From the NCBI GenBank assembly GCA_019828595.1, contig JAHQRK010000023.1, positions 868,001-932,000 of the forward strand: a stretch of DNA of 64,000 nucleotides, given 5' to 3'. A program made the position numbers and the translations under genes. The notes beneath the pieces were generated by a model. It made no database searches. It saw only the letters and a list, made by a program, of their open reading frames with translations, and was not told the DNA's origin. Positions within the stretch are counted from its first letter, which is position 1, and each line of letters begins with the position of its first letter. The DNA comes from Aphanomyces cochlioides (taxonomy: Eukaryota; Oomycota; Saprolegniomycetes; Saprolegniales; Verrucalvaceae). Below are positions 34,764 to 45,592 of the stretch, in pieces.

Positions 34764-35525
34764 CTATTCTTGCTCCATGCCGTCATCGTAGTCCCGATCC
34801 TCGTCCATTGATTGACGATGTTGGCGCTGCTCGGGGTGGCAGCCAGCAGCTCGATAGACGCAAGAACTTTTGGGTTTCATGCACGGACGACCACGGACAG
34901 TCATCATGCCGCACGGCTCACGTCTGGCGACGTTTGGTTGACCTCCAGATATGCGTATGTTGTCGACAAGATTACGCAAGTGCTCAATTTCGGCGCGCAA
35001 CATGAAGATTTGTTCGTCCGCCCTTTCAAGTTACCGACCTTGGTTAGTCAGGCGAATGTTGAGCTGGTTGATATGAAGAGCCTGGTTACGCAGTTCATCA
35101 AGAGGATCATGGCTTTTAGGCTCTGGCACGCCATTCATCGACTCCGTTTCAGCACTGCTTTGTCGAGGAGATGGTGGCAATTGTTGGTCTGGCGTTGGCT
35201 CTTGTGTACCTGACGTCTGAGGCATGGTTGAGCGTTGAGTTTGCGGTTGAGAGCGTGAACGAGGCAAGTTAGGTTCAGTCGGTTGAGCCCTGGGAAGGTC
35301 GGCAGTTTGTTCACGATGACGATTTTGAGAAGGCGATCGAGTCGATGGACCACGAGACGTGGCCGGAGCCGCACCACTGAGCACCTGAGCGATTGACGGA
35401 GTTTCAGAGACCAGCCCCTGAGGACCAGCGACGGATTTGGATGGAGTACGCTTTACATTGCGACCACTGGAAGAAGCATATGAGCGCACCGAGGACAAAC
35501 GTGCGGTCCCAGACTGTTGAGACAT
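34764..35525 (-). pseudogene. Antisense ORF 1 of the gypsy element (Ser/Pro-rich, coiled coil, cysteine motif)
   Basis: This is one reading frame of 254 codons from ATG 35525 to the stop at 34764, broken only by a single in-frame TAA near 35031-35033. The N-terminal 130 residues are Ser/Pro/Thr/Arg-rich (disordered). A helical segment follows (LDELRNQALHINQLNIRLTN, then AEIEHLRNLVDNI across the stop), then CGMMTVRGRPCMKPKSSC, a Cys-x8-Cys-x6-Cys motif shared with antisense ORF 3. The C-terminus is acidic (DEDRDYDDGMEQE). It begins about 120 bp from the 3' LTR, so an LTR-proximal antisense promoter is plausible but unproven. Confidence 0.65.
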
Positions 35526-35647
35526 AGGGAAAAGTGAAGACTCAAAATTGGTTGATGACTCTTGCCAAGTATTACAAGGTTGGGTGACTAGAAGAAGGTT
35601 GTTGGTCGGCGCTCACTCTTGCGAGTCGCACCCTGACCGGGGTGGCT

Positions 35648-36174
35648 TGTGATGAAGCATGATGCAGAAGACACAGAAAACAAGAACGCGCGCGCATTCA
35701 CATGACTGTAGAGCGCCACCACCGAAGCGTGAACCAACCGATTGCCTCGCGATGGCACATCCTCGACAGATGAAAGCACGAGTGCCAACCAACAAGCAGC
35801 GAACAAGTTACAGATGAAGCTTGGCCAATGCTGGGGGACGCTGCGGTAAAGAGAGCGAGCAGAAACGATATAGGAACAATGGACCAGAATAGAGAAAAGT
35901 CGAGTAGATAGTTAACCTTTGAATTCACTTCCGCTTTGTCGTGTATGACCTAAGGTCAACAGCCTCAACTGTTCGAAGAAGTACCCCAATCCAAGACAGC
36001 TAGTTTTGGAGCGCACGACCGACTTTCATTGCGGCTGCGTGATCCTGTTTTTGGTTGTTGTGCCCGGTGTGCCAGCGACCCCCTTGTACTGTGATCTTGT
36101 GAATAGCCCTTAACCAGCGCTCGAAGTGAGTTTTGACGCGAGTTTCGACGGGCCTCGAAACACCTCCCCCTTTA
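35648..36174 (+). repeat. 3' LTR, truncated
   Basis: It matches the first 525 bp of the 5' LTR, starting TGTGATGAAGC. The last 160 bp or so are missing; the sequence switches at CCCTTTA to a mariner-like fragment. Confidence 0.88.
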
Positions 36175-36591
36175 TTAATTTTCGCCCACAACGTCCTTTG
36201 CGCCTGCTAGTCACCTTGCCATATAGCCTAGTAGTGCGTTCTCGACCACGATTCCATATCCTGTAAATGGACTGTACTGATACATTGTAAGCATCAGCAA
36301 GTCGAGGTACTGTTCCAGGAGGCAGTTTACCATTTGCTGATACCTCTAGGAGGCATCTAAATATCTCTTCACGCTGCGAATCACTCAGGTTGGGCTTGCT
36401 GCCTCGTCCTGAAGCTGGTCTTGTGGCTTGGTCCTCCATGTCAAATCGACAAAAGTGAAGTGGCGACCGCCACCACCAAAACTGTCTCCTCTCACAATCA
36501 ATAGTTACCACATTATTTGTTATTCGAGGAAAACGCCAAATTGCCGCATGGAGCTCACCGGCCGTTCCACTTATTTTCGGACGGAGTAGTA
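36175..36591 (-). mobile_element. Mariner-like element fragment (5' end only)
   Basis: It has the terminal sequence of a plant-type mariner-like element, read on the minus strand from 36591: TACTACTCCGTCCGAAAATA. After about 150 bp comes an ATG at 36439-36437 that opens the N-terminal part of a transposase (LSDSQREEIFRCLLEVSANG, then ADAYNVSVQSIYRIWNRGRE), a helix-turn-helix domain similar to that at 50.8-51.0 kb. The frame runs into the LTR junction at about 36175, so the DDE domain and the other end are lost. Confidence 0.72.
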
Positions 36592-38482
36592 CGCCAGAAG
36601 TAGGAGTTGAAAAGTTCGTTGGTTTCCTTTTGGCATCCTGAGATCCCCTCGGCTAAGAATAGACATTTCGCCCAGTCCCACCTCGTTTTTCTACTCATGG
36701 AGTACCAAGGCGATCGGTTGTCTCTGGTGCAAATGCTGCCGCCCCTTAAATCCATTAAAAAATGTTGTCGCATGGATAAGCGACACCAATGTTGCTGGTC
36801 GGCACGACGGCACAACATTTTCCCGTCAAAACATCGAGTATGACGACACTGAGAAGGCCAAAGACACGAAGCATCTTGATCATGTTCAACTTGTAAACTA
36901 TTCTGGAATGTTGAAACAAGCGCTATCAGCACTATCCTCATTACAGATTTTACCACATTCATGACACAACATCGATCAGCGCTCAAGGAATGGTGGGCCA
37001 CAACGTTTCATCATGTTGCCAAAGCCAAACGCATCGCCATCCCAGAATGCCTTGCTCATGAAACTGCACCACGCCATCTTGTGGGCGGCAAACTCGTCCC
37101 TTTCTTACCAAACCAAGCTGCTATCTGGCGCCATCACCGGGATCTCGAACACTGCGAGCCGATTGACGAAAACCTGCCCGTGCTGAGAGCGAGTCCAACA
37201 ATTGAAAAGCCCCAAGAATTGAGGCGGCCGCGGAGTGTCTTTTCAAGCGAGCCAGAGGAGCCCATGACAGAGATGAAAAAGTCTCTCTACCTTCTCTTTT
37301 GAGCCTATGCGGGAAGAATGCATTCCTCGCGCTCCTTTGCCATCCATCCAACAACGTTACTTCCAACTGAGCAATGTGCAACATTGCCCCCGGCATCGCC
37401 CCCTGGGTAACACAATGCGCAGTCAATCCAGATCAAACCTTTCAATCAGTTGCATGCACAAGGCCGTAGAAAAAGCTATAATCCATGACTAAAAAAGCCG
37501 ACACAGTGTTAATTGTAAGCCGATCTCTGAGCCGCTGACGACATGTGTCGTCACAACGTACTTTCTCAAAGTCCACCTGCACCACTTGTTTGCGCTCCCC
37601 TGTCATTTCGAATCTTCAATGGTTGGAAGACACGAAGCTGACCACTCCACTGGCAACTTGTACAGTAGGAAAAGACGGTAGCGTCCATGTCCTTGCTCGA
37701 AAAGTCGACCCTCGTCGTCAAAACTTCACATTTTGACCGCGTCTAGCTCGCACCCGGGCAAACCCACCAGCCTCAAGACGGGTCGTATCATCCAGATTCA
37801 TTCAATACCTTGCGGTGTTTGATGCTAAGACGTTCCAACAACAGACGCCACGCTAAGAGTTGGAGCGAAATCGACCAAGGTAGTCCGACGTGACAGTGCC
37901 AACTGATCGGCGCCAAATCTGAAGATTCATTTCCAATAACAGATGAATCTCAATGAAATCTGAGAAGTCCAAAATTTGGGTGGGGGACCCCTTTAAAATA
38001 TGTCCACACTGGTGTGTCCCCTTCCCCACAGTTCCCTCGGCGAGAGCGTCAACACAGTCAATCCGACAGCTCTGTAGCCCCTTCACAATGCTACGAAGTC
38101 CTCCATTCTCAAGCCACTCCATGGCTTAAGCTTTGTTTTAAATCGTGCAAGTCAAACAGCCCCCAACCACCCTCCACCAGCAATTACCAAGACGGGTCAA
38201 CTCGCTGCCTCTGGGGAGATCCCCATCGCCCTATACCTAAAAATACATTGAATCAGCTAGCCGGCAAGCTCTCCAGTGGACTGGAAAGCCATGGATGTTG
38301 AGAAAGATGCCCCCTTCCAGTGTCTGAGATTAAGCAGTCAATGACAGAGACTCAGGTTTTTCTAGCGGGACCCCCCCTCGGTCCTAGTAGGTGACAGCCG
38401 TGACACTTTCTTGAATCGGTCAGGGACTTGAGTCTGGCGTGCGTCAGAGCCAAGCTGTCGCTCGTCGTGTTGGAGCTCCTTG
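36592..38482. other. 1.9 kb without a confirmed gene
   Basis: A plus-strand stretch at about 36760-36960 has coding-like composition (SDTNVAGRHDGTTFSRQ, then NYSGMLKQALSALSSLQ) but stops soon. A 113-codon frame follows at 36961-37302. They may be remnants of one gene or element; I do not recognise it. Confidence 0.4.
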
Positions 38483-41400
38483 ATGGTGATCATCAAGGTA
38501 AGGATCGCCGCCTTGTCCTCTTCTCGGGGAACTGACTCATGCATGCCATAGACGCACGATGAAAAGCTGTACGAGGCAGCCAAAGCAGGCGACATTCGTC
38601 GCGTGCGCAAATATCTTCTCAAGAAGGCCGATCCGACGTGGCGAAACTACGATGAGGTTCTCTCCGTTGCTGTCGACAAAAGCTCACTCGCGTAGGCTGG
38701 ATTGACATCGCTCATGGTTGCTGCTGGCAAAGGCAATGCCGAGGCGGTTATACTCTTGGCAGCTGACGCTGATGCCCATGTTCTCAACTTTGCGACGGAG
38801 GTTGCGATTCAACCCAGCGGCTCAAACGCTAACTGCGGAATATTGTAGGAAGGATGGACTGCACTCATGTGGGCAGCCATGAATGGCCACGCTGATGTTG
38901 TCCGTGCATTGGTTGATGCTGGCGTAGACACGTCGTTGGCTGACAAGGTACAAACTTGACCGGCCTTCGAATCTTCACGACGCGAGCAGACAGGCAGAAG
39001 AGCCCGAGATTGGGCGGCATCTCAGCGACACGTTGCAATTTCTTTTATGCTGGACAGTGTCGAGGTATGACGTCTTCATGAAAGTGATGATGTACCTGGA
39101 ATCATAGGCTTCGAAACGCGGTCGACACGCTGGCGAACTACGTGAGGTTTGAATTGATCGAGGGTAATCACGGTTAACGATGCAACCATCCTAGGCTCTT
39201 TGGATGGCAGCCAAGAACGGCAACGTAGCCACAGTGCGGCAGTTGCTGAATCGAGGTGGGGAACCCAACTGGGCTCCTCCAGACGAGGTTTGAATGCGAC
39301 TGTCGACTTCTCTAACATTACGAGCAACGTAGAAAGGCTGGACCGCGCTCATAGTAGCCTGCGCTAAAGGGCATGTCACGACTGTCAAGACCCTACTCGC
39401 ACGAGGGGCCTCTGTTGACATTGCCGCTTCAGTACGTACTCGTACGAGATGCATGGAAACTAAAGTTTGTTGTATAGACTGGCGTGACACCGCTCATGTG
39501 TGCATCCGCCGCGGGAAAAATTGCGATTGTCAAGGAATTATTAGCGCACCATGCGGATGTGAATGCAATCAACGAGGTGGACATGCGAGAATGAACATGG
39601 CGTGAAGGAATCATTTAGGATGGTGGAACTGCCCTTCATGGCGCCGCCTTCTATGGTCATTTGGCTGTCGTCCAAGTCTTGGCTAACAGAGGAGCCGATC
39701 TCAATATGACCGACAAGGTATTTCATGCTGGAGGGATGTTGATCGATGACATGGGACACCCTTAGACTGGACGAACTGCCCAAGATTTAGCCAAACGAAG
39801 CCAGCATGATGACATTGTCACTTGGTTGCAAGAAAAGGAGGAAGGGGATCTTGCTGAACAACAGAGGGAGCAATCGCAAGATCGAAATTTGTCGTACGAG
39901 GTGCTAACACTAGAACATGGCAGATGAGAACATGGGCGATAGGCAAGCGAGTCTCGGCTATTTGAAGCAGTCAAGTGGGGGGACGTCCAAATGGTCGAAG
40001 AACTCTTGGGCGATGGAAGCTCTGTAAATTGGCAAGACAAGGTAGCAACAAGACCTCGCTGAAGTCACTCAACTCGTGTAGTTTGGCAGGACAGCACTTA
40101 TGGAAGCTTGCATTGAAGGCCACACCGACGTCGTCCAAGTGTTGATTGCCCACGACGCAAATGTAGACTTGGCCACAGTGGTAAGCATCCAATGAGTCGC
40201 CCCATGAGGCTCAACCTTTTAAAATTAGTCTGGAATCACAGCGCTCATGTGCGCTGCGAGTTTTGGTTACTTGGACGTGGTCGACGTATTGATTGATGCA
40301 GGGGCAAATGTCATGCTGTGTGATAAAGTACGAAGATGTCGTTATCACTCGGGCGATGTCTAACTTGTTTGTCTAGCGTGGATATAGTGCCCGTGACTGG
40401 GCTGAACTCAAACAACACAACGACTTGGCCTCTGTTTTAGAAGGGGCTGAGGTAAGAAACCACGAGGGAGGCTGAATTTGAGGCTATCCATGTGTAGGGC
40501 GATGTATTTAAACAGGAGCGCATGGCAGTCCTCGGGGTATATGAAGCTGCAGCTTCTTCGCATTCTTCCATCGTGATTCTTTGTAGAATAGCGACGAAGA
40601 TGTCGACGGACATGACTTGCCAAACTGCAGTCCTGGATTCCAAGGCTCTCTGGACGATGCCACGCCATTGATGCAAGCAGCACTCATTGGCGAGTTGACG
40701 GCAGTAGATAACATCGTCTCTCACGATCCTGACTCAATCAACTTGACGAACGAGGTGACATGTCGAAGTCTCGTTTTTAATTCACCTTGGAGAGTAGCAC
40801 GGCATGTCGGCCTTAATGTTGGCAGCTATTGAAGGTAACACTGACGTTGCGCAATTGTTGCTCGGGCGCGGGGCTGCTGTCGATTTGGCTGACAAGGTAC
40901 GCGCCATTTGTTGACAGTTCACTAATTTAGACAACAGAATGGCCACACTGCACTCATGCACACGGCTTACTGTGGCCACGCAGACATAATCGAAGTTTTG
41001 GTGGATGGTGGTGCCGACTTGACGCTGCGGAACAAGGTAAGCGAGATAGCTGGAGCTGCACTTTCAATGTTTCCGTTTAGGTTGGTCGCACTGCTTCAGA
41101 CGTTGCCTTAGCCGTGGGGCACACTGCGCTGGCCAAGCGACTGCAATATACAAACCGCATTGGCAGACAATCGTCTCTTCATATTGCGATGGGTGTCTTC
41201 ACGCCACGACGTTCCTCCATGGCCATGACTATCCTCGAAAGTAAGCCCAGTCCAATAAGTGATACTGCCAGCTGCTCAGAGTTGAGCCCGCCTTCGTCCC
41301 CCGATGAGTCATCTATAGGTGGATCTCTTTCCAAGTCGATTTCGGTCTCGATGAAACCATCCTTCACCATGGACGACCCATTAGCTTCACCGTGGCTCCC

Positions 41401-42061
41401 CCACGAGACTCTAAATGGGCTGCTTCAATTCAAACAAGAATTTCTCCGCGGTGTGTTGGATTCAGCCGACAAGATCATGGTCCCAACAACGTTTATTATC
41501 CTGCCAGTGCACCCTAAAGATCCACGTGCCTCGAATGTGCTTGTCGAATGCATCGTTGCCTTCTTGGAGAGGTTTATCCATATTGTGTCTTGTGCCCGCG
41601 ACAACTCAATGTCACCATGGACACAAGCGGACCCTCCCTTTTATTTGTACCTCGTGGATGAAGCCACGGGCGATATCGTCCTTGGTGACTATCAAGTGTA
41701 TCCCATTCAAGTCGATCCTTCGTCTCCACAAGACTACGCTTTTCTGTCGACGTCGTGGCCACTTATTCAAGCTGGACTTCGATGGCTCCATGATGCCAAC
41801 ACAGTCGTGGGGATGCTTGCTACTGTTGGTGTCCCATCGTTGAAGGTCAATGCACTCAAAACAATCGAAGACCACGTGGCCAAAATTGTTGTCAAGACAG
41901 CTGAAACGCAGCTCAACGTTGACGCGGGCAGAACGTTCGTCGACCTCTTGAACGAAAAAGATCCAAGTCGAACTTTTGCAGGCCTCATGCCTATATCTAT
42001 GCCTTCCTCAGGCCAAACTTTGTGGACGCAAAGGTCACGGTCCACGGCGCTTGCCCCCTAA
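38483..42061 (+). CDS. Ankyrin-repeat protein, about one exon per repeat
   Basis: This is a multi-exon gene with about 16 ankyrin repeats followed by an unrecognised C-terminal domain. Almost every repeat is its own exon of 93-105 nt in phase 0, with introns of about 40-50 nt cut at the same place in the repeat (after DK/DE/NE, before xGxTALM). Clear exons include 38552-38656, 38696-38800, 38849-38947 and 39195-39287. Motifs include EGWTALMWAAMNGHADVV, DGGTALHGAAFYGHLAVV, FGRTALMEACIEGHTDVV and NGHTALMHTAYCGHADII. Three blocks each start with a capping repeat (KLYEAAKAGD, RLFEAVKWGD, TPLMQAALIGEL) and end with a degenerate one (GRTAQDLAKR, GYSARDWAEL, GRTASDVALA). The last exon (to 42061) has a Ser/Pro-rich linker, then MVPTTFIILPVHP and FYLYLVDEATGDIVLGDYQV, a domain I cannot name. 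The ATG at 38483 is tentative, and a 247-nt gap at 38948-39194 may hide a lost repeat. Confidence 0.8.
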
Positions 42062-42486
42062 TTATGTGACTGTCATTATTAATCTATTTTATTGTTACGC
42101 GATGAAACTCTCTCTTATCCCCCGTTGAAACGAGCTGATCATGCTCTTCGACGGTGCAGACACGAATCCCCTCCCTTCCCCCAACTGCCCACCATTCTAT
42201 GTATTTGTTCGAGGCATTATCCTCTGGCGGGTTTTCGCTGAGTAGTCTGTTCATGGGGCAGGGCTCTTAGCATGCAATGCGAAGTCATTGAGCCTCTCTA
42301 GTCTCTGTAGACTATCAGATTAGCAAAGAAATCGGTGGCCGACTCGCAGTATGTATTCCCCACAATACCATGTGAGATGAACAAAGACAAGAAAACTTCA
42401 CTCCATGAGGAATACACTCTATTGTCAAATGTTACCAAAATCGACGAGAGTTTCTCTCAACAAAAACTCTGGGAGGCGAGGGGAGC
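42062..42486. other. Convergent intergenic region
   Basis: It separates the convergent 3' ends of the ankyrin and protease genes. No gene or RNA is seen. Confidence 0.55.
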
Positions 42487-44514
42487 TTAGAGGGCCGCAG
42501 CGTACGCACCAGGGTGCGACGATTGAGTGCCCTGGGCAGACTTGAGCCAGCAGGTACCGCCGTTAAATTCAGTCCAGACAAACAATTTGCAGCCATCTTG
42601 AGCCTTGCAGTCGGCACAACAATCTTCGGGAGACGCTTGCGAGGTGCTGGCGATATCATTGCCAGCGTAGTCCACGTCGCGCACTGGGTTAGCGCAAGCA
42701 GACGGCGCTGGGACATCATGCAGAATAGCAGCCTTGGCACCAGGGTGCGACAATTTGTCACCCTTGGCAGACTTGAGCCAGCAGGTACCGCCGTTGAAGT
42801 CAGTCCAGACGTACAAGTTGCAACCAGAGGTCGCCTCGCAGTCGGCGCAGCAGTCGTCAGACGAGGCGCGGGACGTGCTGGTGAGATCATTGCCCTTGTA
42901 GTCAACATCCGATTCAGTTTGACCGCAAGTGGATGGGGCTGGAACATCATGCAGAATAGCAGCCTTGGCACCAGGGTGCGACAATTTGTCGCCCTTGGCA
43001 GACTTGAGCCAGCAGGTACCGCCGTTGAAGTCAGTCCAGACGTACAAGTTGCAACCAGAGGTCGACTCGCAGTCGGCACAGCAGTCGTCAGACGAGGCGC
43101 GGGACGTGCTGGTAAGGTCATTGCCCTTGTAGTCAACGTCCAATTCGGGCTTGGTACAAGTGGCCAGGTCAGCGTCGACGCGAATAGCCGCTTGGGCACC
43201 AGACACATGCAGCTTTTCACCCTTGCCGTACTTGAGCCAGCAAGTACCGCCTTTGTGGTTAGTCCAGACAAACAACTTGCAGCCAGGGCTCGACTCGCAG
43301 TCACCACAACAGTCCTTGGGGGATGCACGGGAAGTGTCGGCCAAGTCAAAACCAGAATAGTCGACGTTGTACTCGATGGAATTGCACTGACCAGAAGCTG
43401 TTACGGCTGGGGTGGGGGCAGGAGTAACAGCTTGGGTAGTGGCAGGGGTAGCAGCAGGGGTAGCAGCAGGGGTAGCGGCAGGGGTAGCGGCAGGGGTAGC
43501 AGCAGGGGTAGCAGCAGGGGTAGCGGCAGGGGTAGCGGCAGGGGTAGCGGCAGGGGTAGCGGCAGGGGTAGCAGCAGGGGTAGCGGCAGGGGTAGCAGCA
43601 GGGGTAGCGGCAGGGGTAGCAGCAGGGGTAGCGGCAGGGGTAGCAGCAGGGGTAGCGGCAGGGGTAGCAGCAGGGGTAGGAGCGGGAATTGGGGAACCAG
43701 CGACAACACCTTGGGGCAACAAGTTCAAGGATTTCAATTTGTTCACGACTTGCTCAATCTTGATGCCCGTGTTGGCACCACCAGAGCTCGTGCATCCACC
43801 ACAGTCGTGCAAACCGATAACCAAGTTGTCTTTGGCAGAGATAATGGGCGAACCTGACGAGCCGCCTTGTGTGTCAACATTGTAGCCCAACACATCGTTG
43901 TTGACGCCATAGCAACCGGAAGAACTGACACTGGTAATCTTTGGCGGATTGCCGTCATCAGACACGACTGCGATTTTCTTTGGATTGCCAGCAGGGTAGC
44001 CAATAGTGTAGATGGGCTCATTCAACACAGCACCAGTAGCGCGTACTTGCAAAGAGCCATACTTGTCCAGGGTCTGGCCAGGGTTCAATTTCAACTTGAC
44101 GAGCCCAAAGTCCAAGTTTTTGTCGGCATAGACCAAGGTGGAGCTATTGGACGCATACACGCCGGTGCAGGCAAGTTGACGGCTGTTGTTTGGATCATCC
44201 GCAGTGGCGCACTCAGCGAGAAATTCCGTGATGGTTGATGCGGCTTCTTCGTTCGTACTGATGCAGTGGTGGTTGGTGATCAAGTGGCCTTCCGTGCCGA
44301 AGAGCCAACCTGTGCAAATGCCATTCCCAATCGTGAGACGAGCTGTGGCAAGACCGAGCTTGTACTTGGTAGGATCGGATGTTTTGTATGCCGCCGCTGG
44401 CTGCGATTGATCCGAGATGCAAACACTTTCGAGTTGTTTATCGACGACATCGCCCCAAGCCGAGACGAACGCGGCGAGGCCCGCAAGGGTGACTAGCTTG
44501 GCCAGTGACAACAT
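42487..44514 (-). CDS. Secreted trypsin-like serine protease with four PAN/Apple domains
   Basis: This is a single-exon, 675-aa secreted protein. A signal peptide (MLSLAKLVTLAGLAAFVSAW) precedes an S1/V8-like protease domain with an intact triad: His83 in LITNHHC, Asp135 in NLDFGLVKL and Ser222 in GGSSGSP. Residues about 275-370 are a low-complexity (ATPA)n linker encoded by near-perfect 12-bp repeats (about 43430-43680). Four PAN/Apple domains follow (about 378-675), each with the CC-x2-C and C-x-L-x-VW-T-x-FNGGTCWLK signature. The second and third are almost identical. PAN domains in oomycetes occur in cellulose-binding elicitor lectins and bind polysaccharides or proteins, so this enzyme may be targeted to a host or hyphal wall. 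That targeting role is inference. The long opposite-strand open frames here are shadows of the repeats. Confidence 0.92.
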   Translation of the reverse strand: MLSLAKLVTLAGLAAFVSAWGDVVDKQLESVCISDQSQPAAAYKTSDPTKYKLGLATARLTIGNGICTGWLFGTEGHLITNHHCISTNEEAASTITEFLAECATADDPNNSRQLACTGVYASNSSTLVYADKNLDFGLVKLKLNPGQTLDKYGSLQVRATGAVLNEPIYTIGYPAGNPKKIAVVSDDGNPPKITSVSSSGCYGVNNDVLGYNVDTQGGSSGSPIISAKDNLVIGLHDCGGCTSSGGANTGIKIEQVVNKLKSLNLLPQGVVAGSPIPAPTPAATPAATPAATPAATPAATPAATPAATPAATPAATPAATPAATPAATPAATPAATPAATPAATPAATPAATPAATPATTQAVTPAPTPAVTASGQCNSIEYNVDYSGFDLADTSRASPKDCCGDCESSPGCKLFVWTNHKGGTCWLKYGKGEKLHVSGAQAAIRVDADLATCTKPELDVDYKGNDLTSTSRASSDDCCADCESTSGCNLYVWTDFNGGTCWLKSAKGDKLSHPGAKAAILHDVPAPSTCGQTESDVDYKGNDLTSTSRASSDDCCADCEATSGCNLYVWTDFNGGTCWLKSAKGDKLSHPGAKAAILHDVPAPSACANPVRDVDYAGNDIASTSQASPEDCCADCKAQDGCKLFVWTEFNGGTCWLKSAQGTQSSHPGAYAAAL
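43430..43690 (-). repeat. (ATPA)n coding minisatellite
   Basis: About twenty tandem 12-bp units of GGGGTAGC(A/G)GCA type encode Ala-Thr-Pro-Ala in the protease linker. Units differ mainly at one synonymous position, which points to recent slippage. Copy number is likely variable between strains. Confidence 0.85.
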
Positions 44515-45592
44515 GTATTCTATCCAAAGGTAGAATTCGAAATGGCAAGATGCCAGACGAAAACTTAGCTCAGGGTGTTAGCTAACTCTTGCAATTCTAC
44601 CTCTGGTGAACCCATCTGGCTGTCGTGGTTGCTTGTAACAATAGTCGGCGCAAATCAACTTTTCCATTCCCACTGTACGCATGACATTCAGTCCCTTTGA
44701 ATTATTTCAGGAGATGAAAGTGAGATTGCATTTCCAAACGATCACACCGTGATCTGCTTCCCCTTTCACGAGGGTGTTTTCCCATCAGCTCCCCACAGCC
44801 AGCAGATTTTGTCAACTTGCCTGCACATGGTTTCGAATTGTCAAGCATTTACATTGGCGACCACGCGGTCATGGTGTTTCATCGTCCAACGTCACCATGC
44901 GTTGGTAAGACAGACGCGGTTAAGTTGCGTCATAGCGTCGACTATCGCATCGTGCGAGGCACATTGGGTCCAGTTCAATCGAGTGCAAGCACACAGCAAC
45001 GCTGGAGCAAAGTTGCAATATGGCTGTCATTTGTTTCGGTTGATAAATATTTCGTTGCCATTACACTCTGTAGCTTGTCTATCATTGATTTCTCGTGACA
45101 TGAAAGAGCTTGTTACTCATGCTGGACTTATCCACTCGGCAGCCAACACCACGACGAGCTCGTCGGTTGAGACGCCACAGTTGTGCGCATAACATTCCCA
45201 TTGTTAGCTTGGTCATCAAATCAATCGCGTCTAGCTGCCATTCCTCATCGCGGCTCCATTGCATCCTCCTGAGAAGTCCCAAGTTCCTCTGCCAGAACAT
45301 CATCCTGGTCTACTGTACTTCTACAGCAAGAAATTAACACATGCTTGCATTCTCTGTGTCATACAGTGAGCCATGCATCAGAAATACAAGCGACGAGATT
45401 CCACAGGGAGAAAATGCACCCACGCGTTTCACAGATGAGGGATCTTGCGAAAAAAGAAGCACCGTCATCTCCTTCAAAGTGGCGCGTTGTTTTTAGACGT
45501 CCAAATCGCTGGCTCAACAAGAATCACTTGATTGGCCTCGTAGCCTGGAGATAGCCATTGGATTTTCTGTCGCCAGACGCAAACAACAAATA
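44515..45592. other. About 1.1 kb without a recognisable gene
   Basis: It contains the protease promoter and the 3' flank of the P4-ATPase. A 147-codon frame at 44749-45192 has no family resemblance. Confidence 0.5.

Larger units (their letters stand above)
24787..36174 (+). mobile_element. Ty3/gypsy LTR retrotransposon with antisense ORFs, 3' LTR truncated
   Basis: This is an 11.4-kb element. The order is 5' LTR, primer-binding site, gag, -1 frameshift site, pol (protease, reverse transcriptase, RNase H, integrase, chromodomain-like tail), about 3.2 kb of antisense frames, and a partial 3' LTR. The two LTR copies differ over their shared 525 bp by about five substitutions and one 2-nt indel, so insertion was fairly recent. 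Even so, gag has two in-frame stops and pol has at least one stop and two frameshifts. The PR-RT-RH-INT order defines the Ty3/gypsy superfamily. The right end is cut off at 36174, where a mariner-like fragment begins. Confidence 0.93.

Noticed and set aside
42514..43857. 447-codon plus-strand open frame, and a 305-codon minus-strand frame at 42432-43349
   Set aside because: Both are shadows of the protease-PAN gene. The repeat linker and biased codons keep other frames open. The signal peptide, triad and PAN motifs are in the minus frame 42487-44514.
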